Shown one piece after another: positions 1-8,618 of a stretch of DNA of 64,000 nt; positions within the stretch are counted from its first letter, which is position 1, and each line of letters starts with the position of its first letter. The position numbers were made by a program, and so were the translations under genes. Source of the DNA: Bradyrhizobium yuanmingense (GTDB taxonomy: Bacteria > Pseudomonadota > Alphaproteobacteria > Rhizobiales > Xanthobacteraceae); contig NZ_FMAE01000006.1 of assembly GCF_900094575.1 (NCBI RefSeq), forward strand, positions 372,001-436,000. Reading direction: 5' to 3'. The notes beneath the pieces were generated by a model. That model did not search any database. It had not been told where the DNA came from and saw only the letters and a program-made list of their open reading frames with translations.

Positions 1-1047
1 GCGGCGGCCAGCCCCTCCACGGCCGCTTCGGGCGCGCGTATCGACTGGGTCGACTACGCCAAGGGTATCTGCATCGTCATGGTGGTGATGATGCATTCGG
101 TGCTGGGGGTGGAGCTTGCCGCCGGGCAGACCGGGTTCATGCACGTGCTCGTAGCCTTCGCAAAGCCGTTCCGGATGCCGGATTTCTTCCTGATTTCGGG
201 CTTGTTCCTGTCTCTGGTGATCGATCGGGACTGGCGAACCTATCTCGACCGCAAGGTGGTGCATTTCGCCTATTTTTATGTCGTCTGGGTGACAATCCAA
301 TTCGGCTTCAAGGCCCCGGCCTTTGCGGCCGAGACCAGCTGGCAGCATGTTGGCCTGCTGTATCTCGAATCCTTCATCGAGCCGTTCGGCACGCTGTGGT
401 TCATCTATCTGTTGCCGGTCTTCTTCGTCGTCACGAAACTGACACGCAAGGTCCCATCGCTCGCGGTCTGGCTCGTCGCCGCCGCGCTGGAGACCGCGCA
501 CATCACGACCGGCTGGACCGCCATCGACGAGTTCTGCGCACGCTTCGTCTATTTCTATTCGGGCTATTTGTTCGCGCCCTACGTGTTCGCCCTGTCGGAT
601 CAGGCGCGGAAGCATCCGGCGCTGGCGCTTGCAGCGCTCGCTGCCTGGGCGCTGATCAATGCCGGCCTCGTCGCAGCGGGCGCCAGCGAGTGGGCGATCG
701 TCTCGCTCGCGCTCGGCTTCGCCGGCGCCTGCGCCATCATCGCGGCGGGCACGCTGCTCGCGCGGGCGCACTGGCTCAACTTCCTCCGCTTCTGCGGCGA
801 GCATTCGATCGTGATCTATCTCGCCTTCTTCCTGCCGATGGCGGCGACGCGAACGCTGCTGCTGCGCACGGGCATCATTCCTGATATCGGCACGGTGTCG
901 CTGCTCGTCACTATCGCCGGCGTGCTTGGATCGCTTGTGATCTGGCAGGCCGCGTTGCGACTTAATGCGCGCTTCCTGTTCGAGCGGCCGGAGGCATTCT
1001 GGATCGCGCCGAAGAAGCCTGGCGTGCGATTGCAGGCGGCCGAGTAG
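1..1047 (+). CDS. Acyltransferase 3 family membrane protein (5' end outside window)
   Basis: The reading frame is open from the first base, so the start codon lies upstream and 348 residues are visible. The segment RIDWVDYAKGICIVMVVMMH has the typical opening of acyltransferase-3 (OafA/NodX-type) proteins: an Asp-Tyr-x-Lys-Gly-Ile stretch leading into a first membrane helix with a conserved His. About eight to ten hydrophobic helices follow. The family transfers acyl groups (often acetyl or succinyl) to extracytoplasmic sugars. The substrate cannot be told from the sequence. An internal ATG at 79 is in frame, but starting there would remove the conserved motif. The family call is secure; the role in polysaccharide decoration is inference. 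Confidence 0.8.
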   Translation, partial: AAASPSTAASGARIDWVDYAKGICIVMVVMMHSVLGVELAAGQTGFMHVLVAFAKPFRMPDFFLISGLFLSLVIDRDWRTYLDRKVVHFAYFYVVWVTIQFGFKAPAFAAETSWQHVGLLYLESFIEPFGTLWFIYLLPVFFVVTKLTRKVPSLAVWLVAAALETAHITTGWTAIDEFCARFVYFYSGYLFAPYVFALSDQARKHPALALAALAAWALINAGLVAAGASEWAIVSLALGFAGACAIIAAGTLLARAHWLNFLRFCGEHSIVIYLAFFLPMAATRTLLLRTGIIPDIGTVSLLVTIAGVLGSLVIWQAALRLNARFLFERPEAFWIAPKKPGVRLQAAE

Positions 1048-1084
1048 CGCTCCCTCCCCGAGGCCATCCCCATAGTGTGCAATT

Positions 1085-1225
1085 GCGCACGGGGCGGGGA
1101 TCCATAACCCCAGGAAGCGGTTATGGCGGGAGATGGCAACCCCGAGTCTTCGCAAAACTACATCCTGTGGCTATGGGTCCCGGATCTGCGCGCGCTTAGG
1201 GCGCGCTTGTCCGGGACGACGATGG
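1085..1225. repeat. Intergenic palindromic repeat, family B
   Basis: Between the acyltransferase and polA. A 19-base arm at 1097-1115 pairs with 1163-1181 with three mismatches, and the block cgagtcttcgc lies between them. A related element sharing the 'ccataacc.cagg', 'cgagtcttcgc' and 'atcctgtg' blocks occurs at about 57250-57400, so this is a dispersed repeat and not gene-specific sequence. Confidence 0.7.
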
Positions 1226-1295
1226 TGTGGGAATCGCGCCAAAAATCCGCTGCCCAAGGCTGTCAAAGCCCGCAAAAATTCATACATTGCGGCCC

Positions 1296-4200
1296 ATGCC
1301 CAAAACCTCGCCGAAGACATCTCCGAAGACCAGCGCCAAAGCCGACACCACAGCCGCGCCCAAGGCGGCCACTGACACCAAGCCTGTTGCCAAAGCTGCG
1401 ACAGCTGCTGCCAAACCGGTCGCGGCAAAGGCGGCCGGAAAGGGCGACCACGTCTTCCTGGTCGATGGTTCCTCCTACATCTTCCGCGCCTATCACGCGC
1501 TGCCGCCGCTGAACCGCAAATCCGACGGGCTCCAGGTCAACGCCGTGCTCGGCTTCTGCAACATGCTGTGGAAGCTGCTCCGCGAGATGCCCGAGGACAA
1601 TCGGCCGACGCATCTGGCCATCATCTTCGATAAGTCGGAGATCACCTTCCGCAACAAGATCTATCCGGACTACAAGGCGCACCGGCCGCCGGCCCCCGAC
1701 GATCTCATTCCGCAATTCGCGCTGATCCGCGAAGCCGTGCGCGCCTTCGACCTGCCCTGCCTGGAACAGATCGGCTTCGAGGCCGACGATCTCATCGCGA
1801 CCTATGTGCGCCAAGCCTGCGAGCGCGGCGCCAGCGCCACCATCGTGTCGTCAGATAAGGACCTGATGCAGCTCGTCACCGATTGCGTCACGATGTACGA
1901 CACCATGAAGGACCGCCGCATCGGCATATCAGAGGTGATCGAGAAGTTCGGCGTGCCGCCGAACAAGGTGGTCGAGGTGCAGGCGCTCGCGGGCGATTCC
2001 ACCGACAACGTGCCGGGCGTACCCGGCATCGGCATCAAGACCGCGGCGCAACTGATCACCGAATATGGCGATCTCGACCAATTGCTGTTCCGCGCCGGCG
2101 AGATCAAGCAGCCCAAGCGGCGCGAGGCGCTGCTCGAGAACGCGGAGAAGGCGCGCATCTCGCGGCAGCTCGTGCTGCTCGACGACAAGGTCGAGCTGGA
2201 GGTGCCGCTGGACGACCTCGCCGTCCACGAGCCCGACGCGCGCAAGCTGATCGCCTTCCTCAAGGCGATGGAGTTCACGACGCTGACGCGGCGCGTCGCC
2301 GAATATGCGCAGATCGATCCCGCCAATATCGATGCCGATCCCGGCTATGCCAGCGGCGCCAGCGTATTCACGACGTTGCCGCCCTCGGACGTGGTGCCCA
2401 CACCGGGCACGGGAACTCCGGCGCCGGCCCGGCCGAACCAGCCCAACAAGTCGGCAGGCAAGGAGGACAAGGCTGCGAGCCCGAAGGGGGCACCGATCTC
2501 CCTCGCCGCCGCGCGCGAAGAGGCGCTGCGCAAGCTTCCGGTCGATCGAGGCAAATACCAGACCATCAAGACGCTGAAGGAGCTCGACGCCTTCATTGCG
2601 CGCATCCATGACGCCGGCCATGTCGCGATCGAGACAAGAGCGAGCTCGATCGATCCGATGCAGGCCGATCTCTGCGGCATCGCGCTGGCACTGGCGCCGA
2701 ACGAGGCCTGCTACGTGCCGCTGGCGCACAAGCAATCCGGCGGCGGCGCCGGCCTGTTCGATGCCGGCCTCGCGCCGGACCAGGTCAAGCATGACGACGC
2801 GCTGCAAGCGCTGCGGCCGGTGCTGGAATCGGCGGGCATCCTCAAGATCGGCTTCGACGTCAAGTTCACGGCCGTGATGCTGGCGCAGCACGGCATCACC
2901 CTGCGCAACATCGACGATGCGCTGCTGATCTCCTACGTGCTCGATGCCGGCCGCGGCTCGCATGCGCTGGAATCGTTGTCGGAGCGCTGGTTCGGCCATG
3001 CCATGCTGAAGGACAGCGAGCTGCTCGGCAGCGGCAAGGGCAAGATCACCTTCGACCAGGTGCCGATCGACAAGGCCGCACCGCTGTCAGCCGAAAGCGT
3101 CGACATCGCGTTGCGGGTGTGGCGCGTGCTGAAGCCGCGCCTGGTTTCCGAGCACATGAGTGCGGTCTACGAGACGCTGGAGCGGCCGCTGGTCTCCGTG
3201 CTTGCGCGTATGGAGCGGCGCGGCATCTCGATCGATCGCCAGGTGCTGTCGCGTCTGTCCGGCGACTTCGCCCAGACCGCAGCGCGCGTCGAGGCCGAGA
3301 TCCAGGAGATCGCGGGCGAGCCGGTCAATGTCGGCAGCCCCAAGCAGATCGGCGACATCCTGTTCGGTAAGATGGGATTGCCTGGCGGCACCAAGACCAA
3401 GACCGGCGCGTGGTCGACCACCGCACAGGTGCTCGACGAGCTCGCCGAGCAGGGCCACGACTTCCCGAAGAAGATTCTGGAGTGGCGCCAGGTCTCCAAG
3501 CTGAAATCGACCTACACCGACGCGCTGCCGACCTACGTCAACCCGCAGACCCACCGCGTGCACACCACCTACGCGCTGGCTGCGACCACGACGGGGCGCT
3601 TGTCGTCGAACGAGCCGAACCTGCAGAACATTCCGGTGCGTACCGAGGACGGCCGCAAGATCCGCCGCGCCTTCATCGCCACGCCCGGGCACAAGCTGGT
3701 CTCGGCCGATTATTCACAGATCGAGCTGCGGCTGCTGGCCGAGATCGCCGACATTCCGGTGCTGAAGCAGGCGTTCCGCGATGGGCTCGACATTCACGCC
3801 ATGACCGCGTCGGAAATGTTCGGTGTGCCGATCAAGGGCATGCCGAGCGAGATCCGCCGCCGCGCGAAAGCGATCAATTTTGGCATCATCTACGGCATCT
3901 CCGCCTTCGGCCTCGCCAACCAGCTCGGCATCGCGCGCGAGGAAGCCTCCGCCTACATCAAGAAGTATTTCGAGCGGTTCCCCGGCATCCGCGCCTATAT
4001 GGACGAGACGCGCGATTTCTGCCGCAACCACGGCTACGTCACCACGCTGTTCGGCCGCAAGTGCCACTACCCCGACATCAAGGCTTCGAATGCCTCGGTG
4101 CGCGCCTTCAACGAGCGCGCCGCGATCAACGCGCGGCTTCAGGGCACCGCCGCCGACATCATCCGCCGCGCCATGACGCGCGTGGAGGATGCGCTCACCG

Positions 4201-4394
4201 AGAAGAAGCTCTCGGCGCAAATGCTGCTCCAGGTGCACGACGAATTGATCTTCGAGGTGCCGGACGACGAGGTCGAGGCAACGCTCCCCGTCGTGCAGAA
4301 GGTGATGCAGGATGCGCCGTTCCCGGCCGTGCTGCTCTCGGTGCCGCTGCATGTCGACGCCCGCGCCGCGAACAATTGGGACGAGGCGCATTAG
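1296..4394 (+). CDS. polA: DNA polymerase I
   Basis: 1032 residues. The ATG at 1296 is preferred over one 69 bases upstream because the extra residues overlap repeat-flanking DNA. Order: a Lys/Ala/Thr-rich tail with PKTS repeats (1-60), a 5'-3' flap exonuclease domain beginning HVFLVDGSSYIFRAYHAL, a Pro/Lys linker (about 360-420), a 3'-5' exonuclease-like domain, and the polymerase domain with motif A (SADYSQIELRLLAEI), motif B (RRRAKAINFGIIYG) and motif C (QVHDELIFEV) intact. In the exonuclease-like domain the metal-binding residues of the Klenow fragment appear replaced: Glu446 and Arg448 in the D-x-E pair, Thr525 for the middle Asp, Leu597 and Ser601 for Tyr and Asp. Repair synthesis and primer removal should be intact; proofreading probably is not. 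Confidence 0.97.
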   Translation: MPKTSPKTSPKTSAKADTTAAPKAATDTKPVAKAATAAAKPVAAKAAGKGDHVFLVDGSSYIFRAYHALPPLNRKSDGLQVNAVLGFCNMLWKLLREMPEDNRPTHLAIIFDKSEITFRNKIYPDYKAHRPPAPDDLIPQFALIREAVRAFDLPCLEQIGFEADDLIATYVRQACERGASATIVSSDKDLMQLVTDCVTMYDTMKDRRIGISEVIEKFGVPPNKVVEVQALAGDSTDNVPGVPGIGIKTAAQLITEYGDLDQLLFRAGEIKQPKRREALLENAEKARISRQLVLLDDKVELEVPLDDLAVHEPDARKLIAFLKAMEFTTLTRRVAEYAQIDPANIDADPGYASGASVFTTLPPSDVVPTPGTGTPAPARPNQPNKSAGKEDKAASPKGAPISLAAAREEALRKLPVDRGKYQTIKTLKELDAFIARIHDAGHVAIETRASSIDPMQADLCGIALALAPNEACYVPLAHKQSGGGAGLFDAGLAPDQVKHDDALQALRPVLESAGILKIGFDVKFTAVMLAQHGITLRNIDDALLISYVLDAGRGSHALESLSERWFGHAMLKDSELLGSGKGKITFDQVPIDKAAPLSAESVDIALRVWRVLKPRLVSEHMSAVYETLERPLVSVLARMERRGISIDRQVLSRLSGDFAQTAARVEAEIQEIAGEPVNVGSPKQIGDILFGKMGLPGGTKTKTGAWSTTAQVLDELAEQGHDFPKKILEWRQVSKLKSTYTDALPTYVNPQTHRVHTTYALAATTTGRLSSNEPNLQNIPVRTEDGRKIRRAFIATPGHKLVSADYSQIELRLLAEIADIPVLKQAFRDGLDIHAMTASEMFGVPIKGMPSEIRRRAKAINFGIIYGISAFGLANQLGIAREEASAYIKKYFERFPGIRAYMDETRDFCRNHGYVTTLFGRKCHYPDIKASNASVRAFNERAAINARLQGTAADIIRRAMTRVEDALTEKKLSAQMLLQVHDELIFEVPDDEVEATLPVVQKVMQDAPFPAVLLSVPLHVDARAANNWDEAH

Positions 4395-4404
4395 CGCACT
4401 TCCT

Positions 4405-4575
4405 TACCTCTCCCCGCTTGCGGGGAGAGGTCGGATCGCCCTTCCGATCCGGGTGAGGGGGTGCAGGTCTATCGACGACCGCCCGTGTGGAGAAAGCCCC
4501 TCACCCCAACCCTCTCAGGGCGAGCGAAGCTCGTCCCGGCCCCGTAAGAACCGGGGCGAGGGAGCACACCGGCGC
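4405..4575. repeat. Intergenic palindromic repeat, family A (copy 1)
   Basis: Between polA and the LysE gene. It begins cctctccccgcttgcgggga and carries 'gggtgagggggt', 'cccctcaccccaaccctctc' and a final 'ccccgtaagaaccggggcgag' block. The same blocks in the same order occur at 5311-5455 on the other side of the LysE gene, with a looser relative at 26612-26765. No coding potential was seen in this 270-base gap. Confidence 0.75.
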
Positions 4576-4664
4576 AAGACCTCGATTGTCCTCCGAGCAA
4601 TTGCGCGATGGCAGCGCGATCCCGCGCGTATTAGAACCTTTGCATCTCCCGCACCGGTTCAACC

Positions 4665-5300
4665 ATGCCCCACACCTACGCCTTGCTCGGCTTCGCCCTC
4701 GTCAGCCTCGGCCTCGTGCTCACGCCGGGACCGAACATGATCTACCTGATCTCGCGCTCGATCACGCAAGGCGGCGCGGCCGGCATCGTCTCGCTCGGCG
4801 GCGTGGCGCTCGGCTTCGTGTTCTACATGCTGTGCGCGGCGTTCGGTATCACGGCGCTGTTGCTCGCCATTCCTTTCGCCTATGACGCGCTGCGCTTTGC
4901 CGGTGCCGGCTATTTGCTGTGGCTCGCCTGGCAGGCGGTGAAGCCGGGCGGACGCTCGCCGTTCCAGGTGAGGAAGCTCGCGGTCGACAGCCCGCGCAAA
5001 TTGTTCGTGATGGGCTTCATCACCAACCTGCTCAACCCGAAGATCGCGATGCTGTATCTGGCGCTGCTGCCGCAGTTCATCGATCCCACAGCGGGCAGCG
5101 TGCTCACGCAGTCGGTGGTGCTGGGCGCGATCCAGATCGCGATCAGCGTCAGCGTCAACGCGATGATCGCGCTCGCGGCCGGATCGATCGCGCTGTTCCT
5201 GGCGAACCGGCCGAGCTGGATGCTGGTGCAACGCTGGCTGATGGGCACCGTGCTGGCCGGGCTCGCGGTGCGGATGGCGGTCGAAGCGAAGAGGGTGTGA
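4665..5300 (+). CDS. LysE/RhtB family amino-acid exporter
   Basis: 211 residues, the usual length for the family. An N-terminal helix is followed by the signature LTPGPNMIYLISRSI, then about five more hydrophobic helices. LysE/Rht proteins export amino acids or their derivatives across the inner membrane by proton exchange; the substrate here is unknown. The gene stands alone: polA is 270 bases upstream, the downstream gene is convergent, and related palindromic repeats lie on both sides. The ATG follows weak Shine-Dalgarno sequence (caccggttcaacc), so the start is chosen from the family's N-terminus. Confidence 0.9.
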   Translation: MPHTYALLGFALVSLGLVLTPGPNMIYLISRSITQGGAAGIVSLGGVALGFVFYMLCAAFGITALLLAIPFAYDALRFAGAGYLLWLAWQAVKPGGRSPFQVRKLAVDSPRKLFVMGFITNLLNPKIAMLYLALLPQFIDPTAGSVLTQSVVLGAIQIAISVSVNAMIALAAGSIALFLANRPSWMLVQRWLMGTVLAGLAVRMAVEAKRV

Positions 5301-5310
5301 GGATGGTCTT

Positions 5311-5455
5311 CACCTCTCCCCGCCTGCGGGGAGAGGTCGAATTCGATCGCAGATCGAATTCGGGTGAGGGGGTACAGGTCTCTCGACCATCTCGCATGGG
5401 GAGAGAGGCCCCTCACCCCAACCCTCTCCCCGTAAGAACGGGGAGAGGGAGAAGA
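5311..5455. repeat. Intergenic palindromic repeat, family A (copy 2)
   Basis: Fills the gap between the convergent LysE and GST genes. It has the block order of the copy at 4405-4575 and two internal hairpins: cctctccccgcctgcgggga near its start and ctctccccgtaagaacgggg near its end. The inner cgaattcgatcgcagatcgaattcg is also palindromic. It probably works as a bidirectional terminator. Confidence 0.75.
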
Positions 5456-5459
5456 GAGC

Positions 5460-6086
5460 TCAATCCAGCTTCGCCTCCATCCCCCGCTTCACGGCCGGGC
5501 GCGCCATCAGGGCCTCGTACCAGCGCTTGACGTTGGGGAAGTCGGCCAGATCAACCTTGTGGCGAGGATGGCGCCAGGCCCAGCCCAGGATGGCAAAATC
5601 GGCAACCGAGAGCTCGCCGGCGACGAAGTCGCGCCCCTCCAGGCGGCGGTCGAGCACGCCGTAGAGCCGGCGGGTCTCGGCCATGAAGCGCTTCAGGCCG
5701 TAGGCCCGGTCCTGCTCGTTCTCGAGTGCGATGAAATGGTGTACCTGGCCGGGCATCGGGCCGAAGCCGCCCATCTGCCACATCAGCCATTCGTAGACCG
5801 GAATGCGCTGGATAAGCGATTTCGGCAGGAATTTGCCGGTCTTTTCGCCGAGATAGAGCAGGATCGCGCCGGATTCGAAGATGCTGACGGGCTTGCCCTC
5901 AGGCCCCTCGGGGTCGACGATCGCGGGGATCTTGTTGTTGGGCGAGAGGTTGAGGAACTCGGGCGCCATCTGCTCGCCCTTGGTGATGTTCACCGGGATC
6001 ACCTTATAGGGCAGCCCCATCTCCTCCAGCGCGACCGAGATCTTGCGGCCGTTCGGCGTGTTCCAGGTATAGAGCTCGATGGTCAT
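5460..6086 (-). CDS. Glutathione S-transferase family protein (YfcG/Ure2p-like)
   Basis: 208 residues. The N-terminal thioredoxin-fold domain (1-88) starts MTIELYTWNTPNGRKISVAL, where the Thr-Pro-Asn-Gly-Arg-Lys segment is typical of the YfcG/Ure2p-like (Nu-class) GSTs. NNKIPAIVDPEG carries the cis-Pro and FESGAILLYL the Glu-Ser pair that binds the gamma-glutamyl group of glutathione. A helical C-terminal domain follows. YfcG-type members act as glutathione-dependent disulfide-bond reductases; the exact reaction here is inferred. Cytoplasmic and monocistronic. Confidence 0.9.
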   Translation of the reverse strand: MTIELYTWNTPNGRKISVALEEMGLPYKVIPVNITKGEQMAPEFLNLSPNNKIPAIVDPEGPEGKPVSIFESGAILLYLGEKTGKFLPKSLIQRIPVYEWLMWQMGGFGPMPGQVHHFIALENEQDRAYGLKRFMAETRRLYGVLDRRLEGRDFVAGELSVADFAILGWAWRHPRHKVDLADFPNVKRWYEALMARPAVKRGMEAKLD

Positions 6087-6270
6087 TCCGTGTCCTTCCC
6101 CAAGAGGCTTGCCCGAAGGCTTGCCCCCTCACCTACTCCAGAAGGTTGCGCCCTCACAACCTTTGGGCCGGGATGGCCGATCCCTGTTGACGGGAGACGC
6201 CCCCTCTGGAATGTCGCGTCGGTCGCGGATAAATTCCGCCCCCACCAAAAACGCTGTTTGAGGGACCGCC

Positions 6271-6834
6271 GTGTCGAAATCCGCCTCCCGCGCCCGCCTG
6301 TTCGAGATCATCCGCCGGCGCTCATTCGGCCGCGGCGAGGTGACGCTCGCGTCGGGCCGCAAGAGCGATTTCTACTTCAACCTCAAGCCGACCATGCTCG
6401 ACCCCGAGGGCGCAACGCTGCTCGCCGAGCTGACTTACGAGGCGCTCAAGGACGACCAGCTCGATTTCATCGGCGGTCTCGAGATGGGCGCGGTGCCGCT
6501 CGCCGGCGCGCTGGCGCAGATCTCCTGGATCAAGGGTCATCCGATCGCGGCCTTCTTCGTGCGCAAGAAGCCGAAGGAGCACGGCGCGAAGCTCGCGATC
6601 GAGGGCCTGCCCAAGGGCGAGACGCTGGCGGGCAAGCGCGTCGTGATCGTCGAGGACGTCACCACCACGGGCGGCTCGGCGATGAAGGCGGTGGAATCGG
6701 TGCGCGAGGCCGGGGCCAATGTCGTGCTGGTGCTGACCATGGTCGATCGCGAGGAAGGCGCCACCGACACGTTCGGTGCGGCTGGCCTGCCGTTCCGCTC
6801 GCTGTACAAGGCGTCGGAATTCTTGAAGGGGTGA
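6271..6834 (+). CDS. pyrE: Orotate phosphoribosyltransferase
   Basis: 187 residues. Converts orotate and PRPP to orotidine 5'-monophosphate in pyrimidine synthesis. The PRPP-binding loop VVIVEDVTTTGGSAM is intact, and the catalytic flexible-loop segment FVRKKPKEHG precedes it. Substrate-binding FYFNLKPTML near residue 40 also fits. It is divergent from the GST gene. It stands alone and not next to pyrC or pyrF, as is common in alphaproteobacteria. No regulatory leader was recognised in the 184 bases upstream. Confidence 0.96.
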   Translation: MSKSASRARLFEIIRRRSFGRGEVTLASGRKSDFYFNLKPTMLDPEGATLLAELTYEALKDDQLDFIGGLEMGAVPLAGALAQISWIKGHPIAAFFVRKKPKEHGAKLAIEGLPKGETLAGKRVVIVEDVTTTGGSAMKAVESVREAGANVVLVLTMVDREEGATDTFGAAGLPFRSLYKASEFLKG

Positions 6835-6837
6835 AGT

Positions 6838-6855
6838 GGCGGAAATTTCTCCGCC
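6838..6855 (+). terminator. Possible terminator hairpin after pyrE
   Basis: ggcgga and tccgcc arms separated by six bases, starting just after the pyrE stop. No U-tract follows, so termination function is uncertain. Confidence 0.35.
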
Positions 6856-7039
6856 GTCATGCCTCAATGTGTCCCGGTAGCAACCACCCGTCCAAAGCTG
6901 CGCCCAGCCTTAAAGAGGCCACCGCCTCGTCTTGAAACCGCCTACGCTCAACTGCTCATTTACCATCCCGCTTTATGGTGAATCGTGTGCTGAGATCGCT
7001 CGGTCCCAGCCGATTCAGTAGCGTCGGGTGGAGTAAGCA

Positions 7040-7855
7040 TTGCGTACAGTCATGTCCCATGCGCGCCGGCGGCGTCGCGCTTCGCTTGTGGCCGCCATGC
7101 TGGCAGCGCCGCTGCTGGCGGCGCCGACCTCGGTTGCAGCCGAAGGCCTGTTCGATTTCCTCTTCGGCGGAATGCAGCAGCGGCCGCAGCGCGAGGTGCC
7201 GCCGGCGAACTCCCACGTCGATCCCTTCAGCAGCCAGCAGAATGGCGCCACGCCGCAATATGTGCCGCCGACCCGCTCGGCCGCGGCCGGTGGCTCGGGA
7301 CCGGCCTTCTGCGTACGCAGTTGCGACGGGAAATACTTTCCGCTGATGCGCGGTCTCGTCTCACCCGCGCAGATGTGTCAGGCGTTCTGTCCTGCCAGCG
7401 CGACCAAGGTCTATTTCGGCTCGTCGATCGACGGTGCCTATTCACAGACCGGCGAGCGCTACGCCGACAGCGAGAACGCGTTCGCCTACCGCAAGGCGCT
7501 GCGCGCCGACTGCACCTGCAACGGCCGTGAACCCGTCGGTCTTGCCCCGGTCGACCTTGCGCTGGATTCCTCCCTGAAGGCCGGCGACGTGATCGCCACC
7601 AGCGACGGCCTCGTCGCCTATACCGGCGTCCGCGTCGGCAACGACCAGGCTGCGGATTTCACCCCGGTTGCCTCCTATCCCGGCCTCACCGCGCAGGTTC
7701 GAGCGCGGCTCGGCGAGATGAAGGTGGCGCCGGTGCGCGCCGAGACGGTGTCGGCAGATGCGCCAGCGTCAAACGAGATCGTGCGCGAGCCGCTGCCGGA
7801 CGTGACAGTGCCGAAGACCGCCGCGAAGCCGGCGAAGCGGGCGGGGTTGGATTAA
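7040..7855 (+). CDS. DUF2865 domain-containing secreted protein
   Basis: 271 residues from a TTG start preceded by ggag; an ATG four codons in (7052) is the alternative. An Arg-rich n-region and hydrophobic stretch ending in PTSVAAEG form a signal peptide. The Cys-containing core (FCVRSCDGKYFPLM, MCQAFCPAS, ADCTCNG) with SIDGAYSQTGERYADSENAFAYR matches what I know of DUF2865, a family of unknown function common in Rhizobiales. The spaced Cys residues suggest disulfides in the periplasm (inference). It is convergent with the next gene. Confidence 0.8.
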   Translation: MRTVMSHARRRRRASLVAAMLAAPLLAAPTSVAAEGLFDFLFGGMQQRPQREVPPANSHVDPFSSQQNGATPQYVPPTRSAAAGGSGPAFCVRSCDGKYFPLMRGLVSPAQMCQAFCPASATKVYFGSSIDGAYSQTGERYADSENAFAYRKALRADCTCNGREPVGLAPVDLALDSSLKAGDVIATSDGLVAYTGVRVGNDQAADFTPVASYPGLTAQVRARLGEMKVAPVRAETVSADAPASNEIVREPLPDVTVPKTAAKPAKRAGLD

Positions 7856-7874
7856 GCCTCACCTGTAACCACAC

Positions 7875-7904
7875 CGTCATTGCGAGCGTAGCGAAGCAAT
7901 GACG
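7875..7904. repeat. Short palindromic repeat, family C (minimal form)
   Basis: cgtcattgc and gcaatgacg arms around 12 bases, lying between two convergent genes. The left part (cgtcattgcgagcg.agcga) is shared with the longer element at 20376-20462, so this looks like its truncated form. Confidence 0.7.
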
Positions 7905-7916
7905 GAATTTGCGGCA

Positions 7917-8348
7917 CTACCTCCCGATGATCACGCCGATCACATTCGGCGCCGCCAGATATTTCTCCTCGATCGCGGCGCGCGCGGAGGCGCGGTTCTC
8001 CGGCGTCAGGAGGCCGCGCTTCTCGGCCAGGATCATCCAGCAGAAGCCCCACCAATCGGTCAGCATGCCCTGATCGCCGACGAGGTCATAGCCCTGCTCC
8101 GCCGCGAAGATGCGCGCATGCGCTTCGTCCAGCGTGTCGAGAAACAGATGATCCTCGGACGAGAACAGATCGTCGCTGACATCGTCGATGGTGTAGCCCC
8201 AGATCGACTGGCACACCGCGTTGAACTCGCGGTCGAACTGGTCGTCATCGACCCTCTGGCGCCGCGCGGCCTGATGCAGCCGTGACAGCGAGCGCGCGAA
8301 ATCGGCGATCCGGGTGAGGGCAAACTGGTCGAAGGCAATGGTGGACAT
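7917..8348 (-). CDS. Conserved hypothetical protein
   Basis: 143 residues; family not recognised. It is soluble and predicted mostly helical, acidic in the middle (SIWGYTIDDVSDDLFSSEDH), and aromatic-rich (GMLTDWWGFCWMILAEKRG). There is no signal peptide, membrane helix or known catalytic motif. It ends in PNVIGVIIGR. The ATG follows gaggactac. The codon pattern matches neighbouring genes and no opposite-strand frame is more convincing, so it is probably real. No function is proposed. Confidence 0.65.
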   Translation of the reverse strand: MSTIAFDQFALTRIADFARSLSRLHQAARRQRVDDDQFDREFNAVCQSIWGYTIDDVSDDLFSSEDHLFLDTLDEAHARIFAAEQGYDLVGDQGMLTDWWGFCWMILAEKRGLLTPENRASARAAIEEKYLAAPNVIGVIIGR

Positions 8349-8466
8349 GTAGTCCTCGCAAAGTCGGACAGACGCTAGATATTGTATCGGCGAGACGCCG
8401 AATCACAATGATATATCAAAGACTTGCTAAAGTGTTCTTAATTTGTTCTGGGCGCGCGTGGAATCG

Positions 8467-8493
8467 AAAGGGGCCGCCCGAGGCGACCCCTTT
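8467..8493 (-). terminator. Hairpin terminator downstream of pdeM
   Basis: aaaggggccgccc pairs with ggcgacccctttt-side arm (one mismatch), giving a stem of about 11 pairs. Read leftward, the stem ends in ccccttt, and this lies 126 bases after the pdeM stop. The rest of 8349-8618 shows nothing recognisable; an AT-rich stretch (8400-8445) may be promoter sequence for the gene to its left. Confidence 0.5.
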
Positions 8494-8618
8494 GCCGGTT
8501 GCAATCTTGTTCGGGATGAAATCCAGCCCCGGCAAGCGCGGACGTTAATACCGACAGCGGGCTTTGCGCGATTCCGGAAAAATACCGGTCGTAGTGCTGT
8601 CCTAATGCAGCCGGCGCC

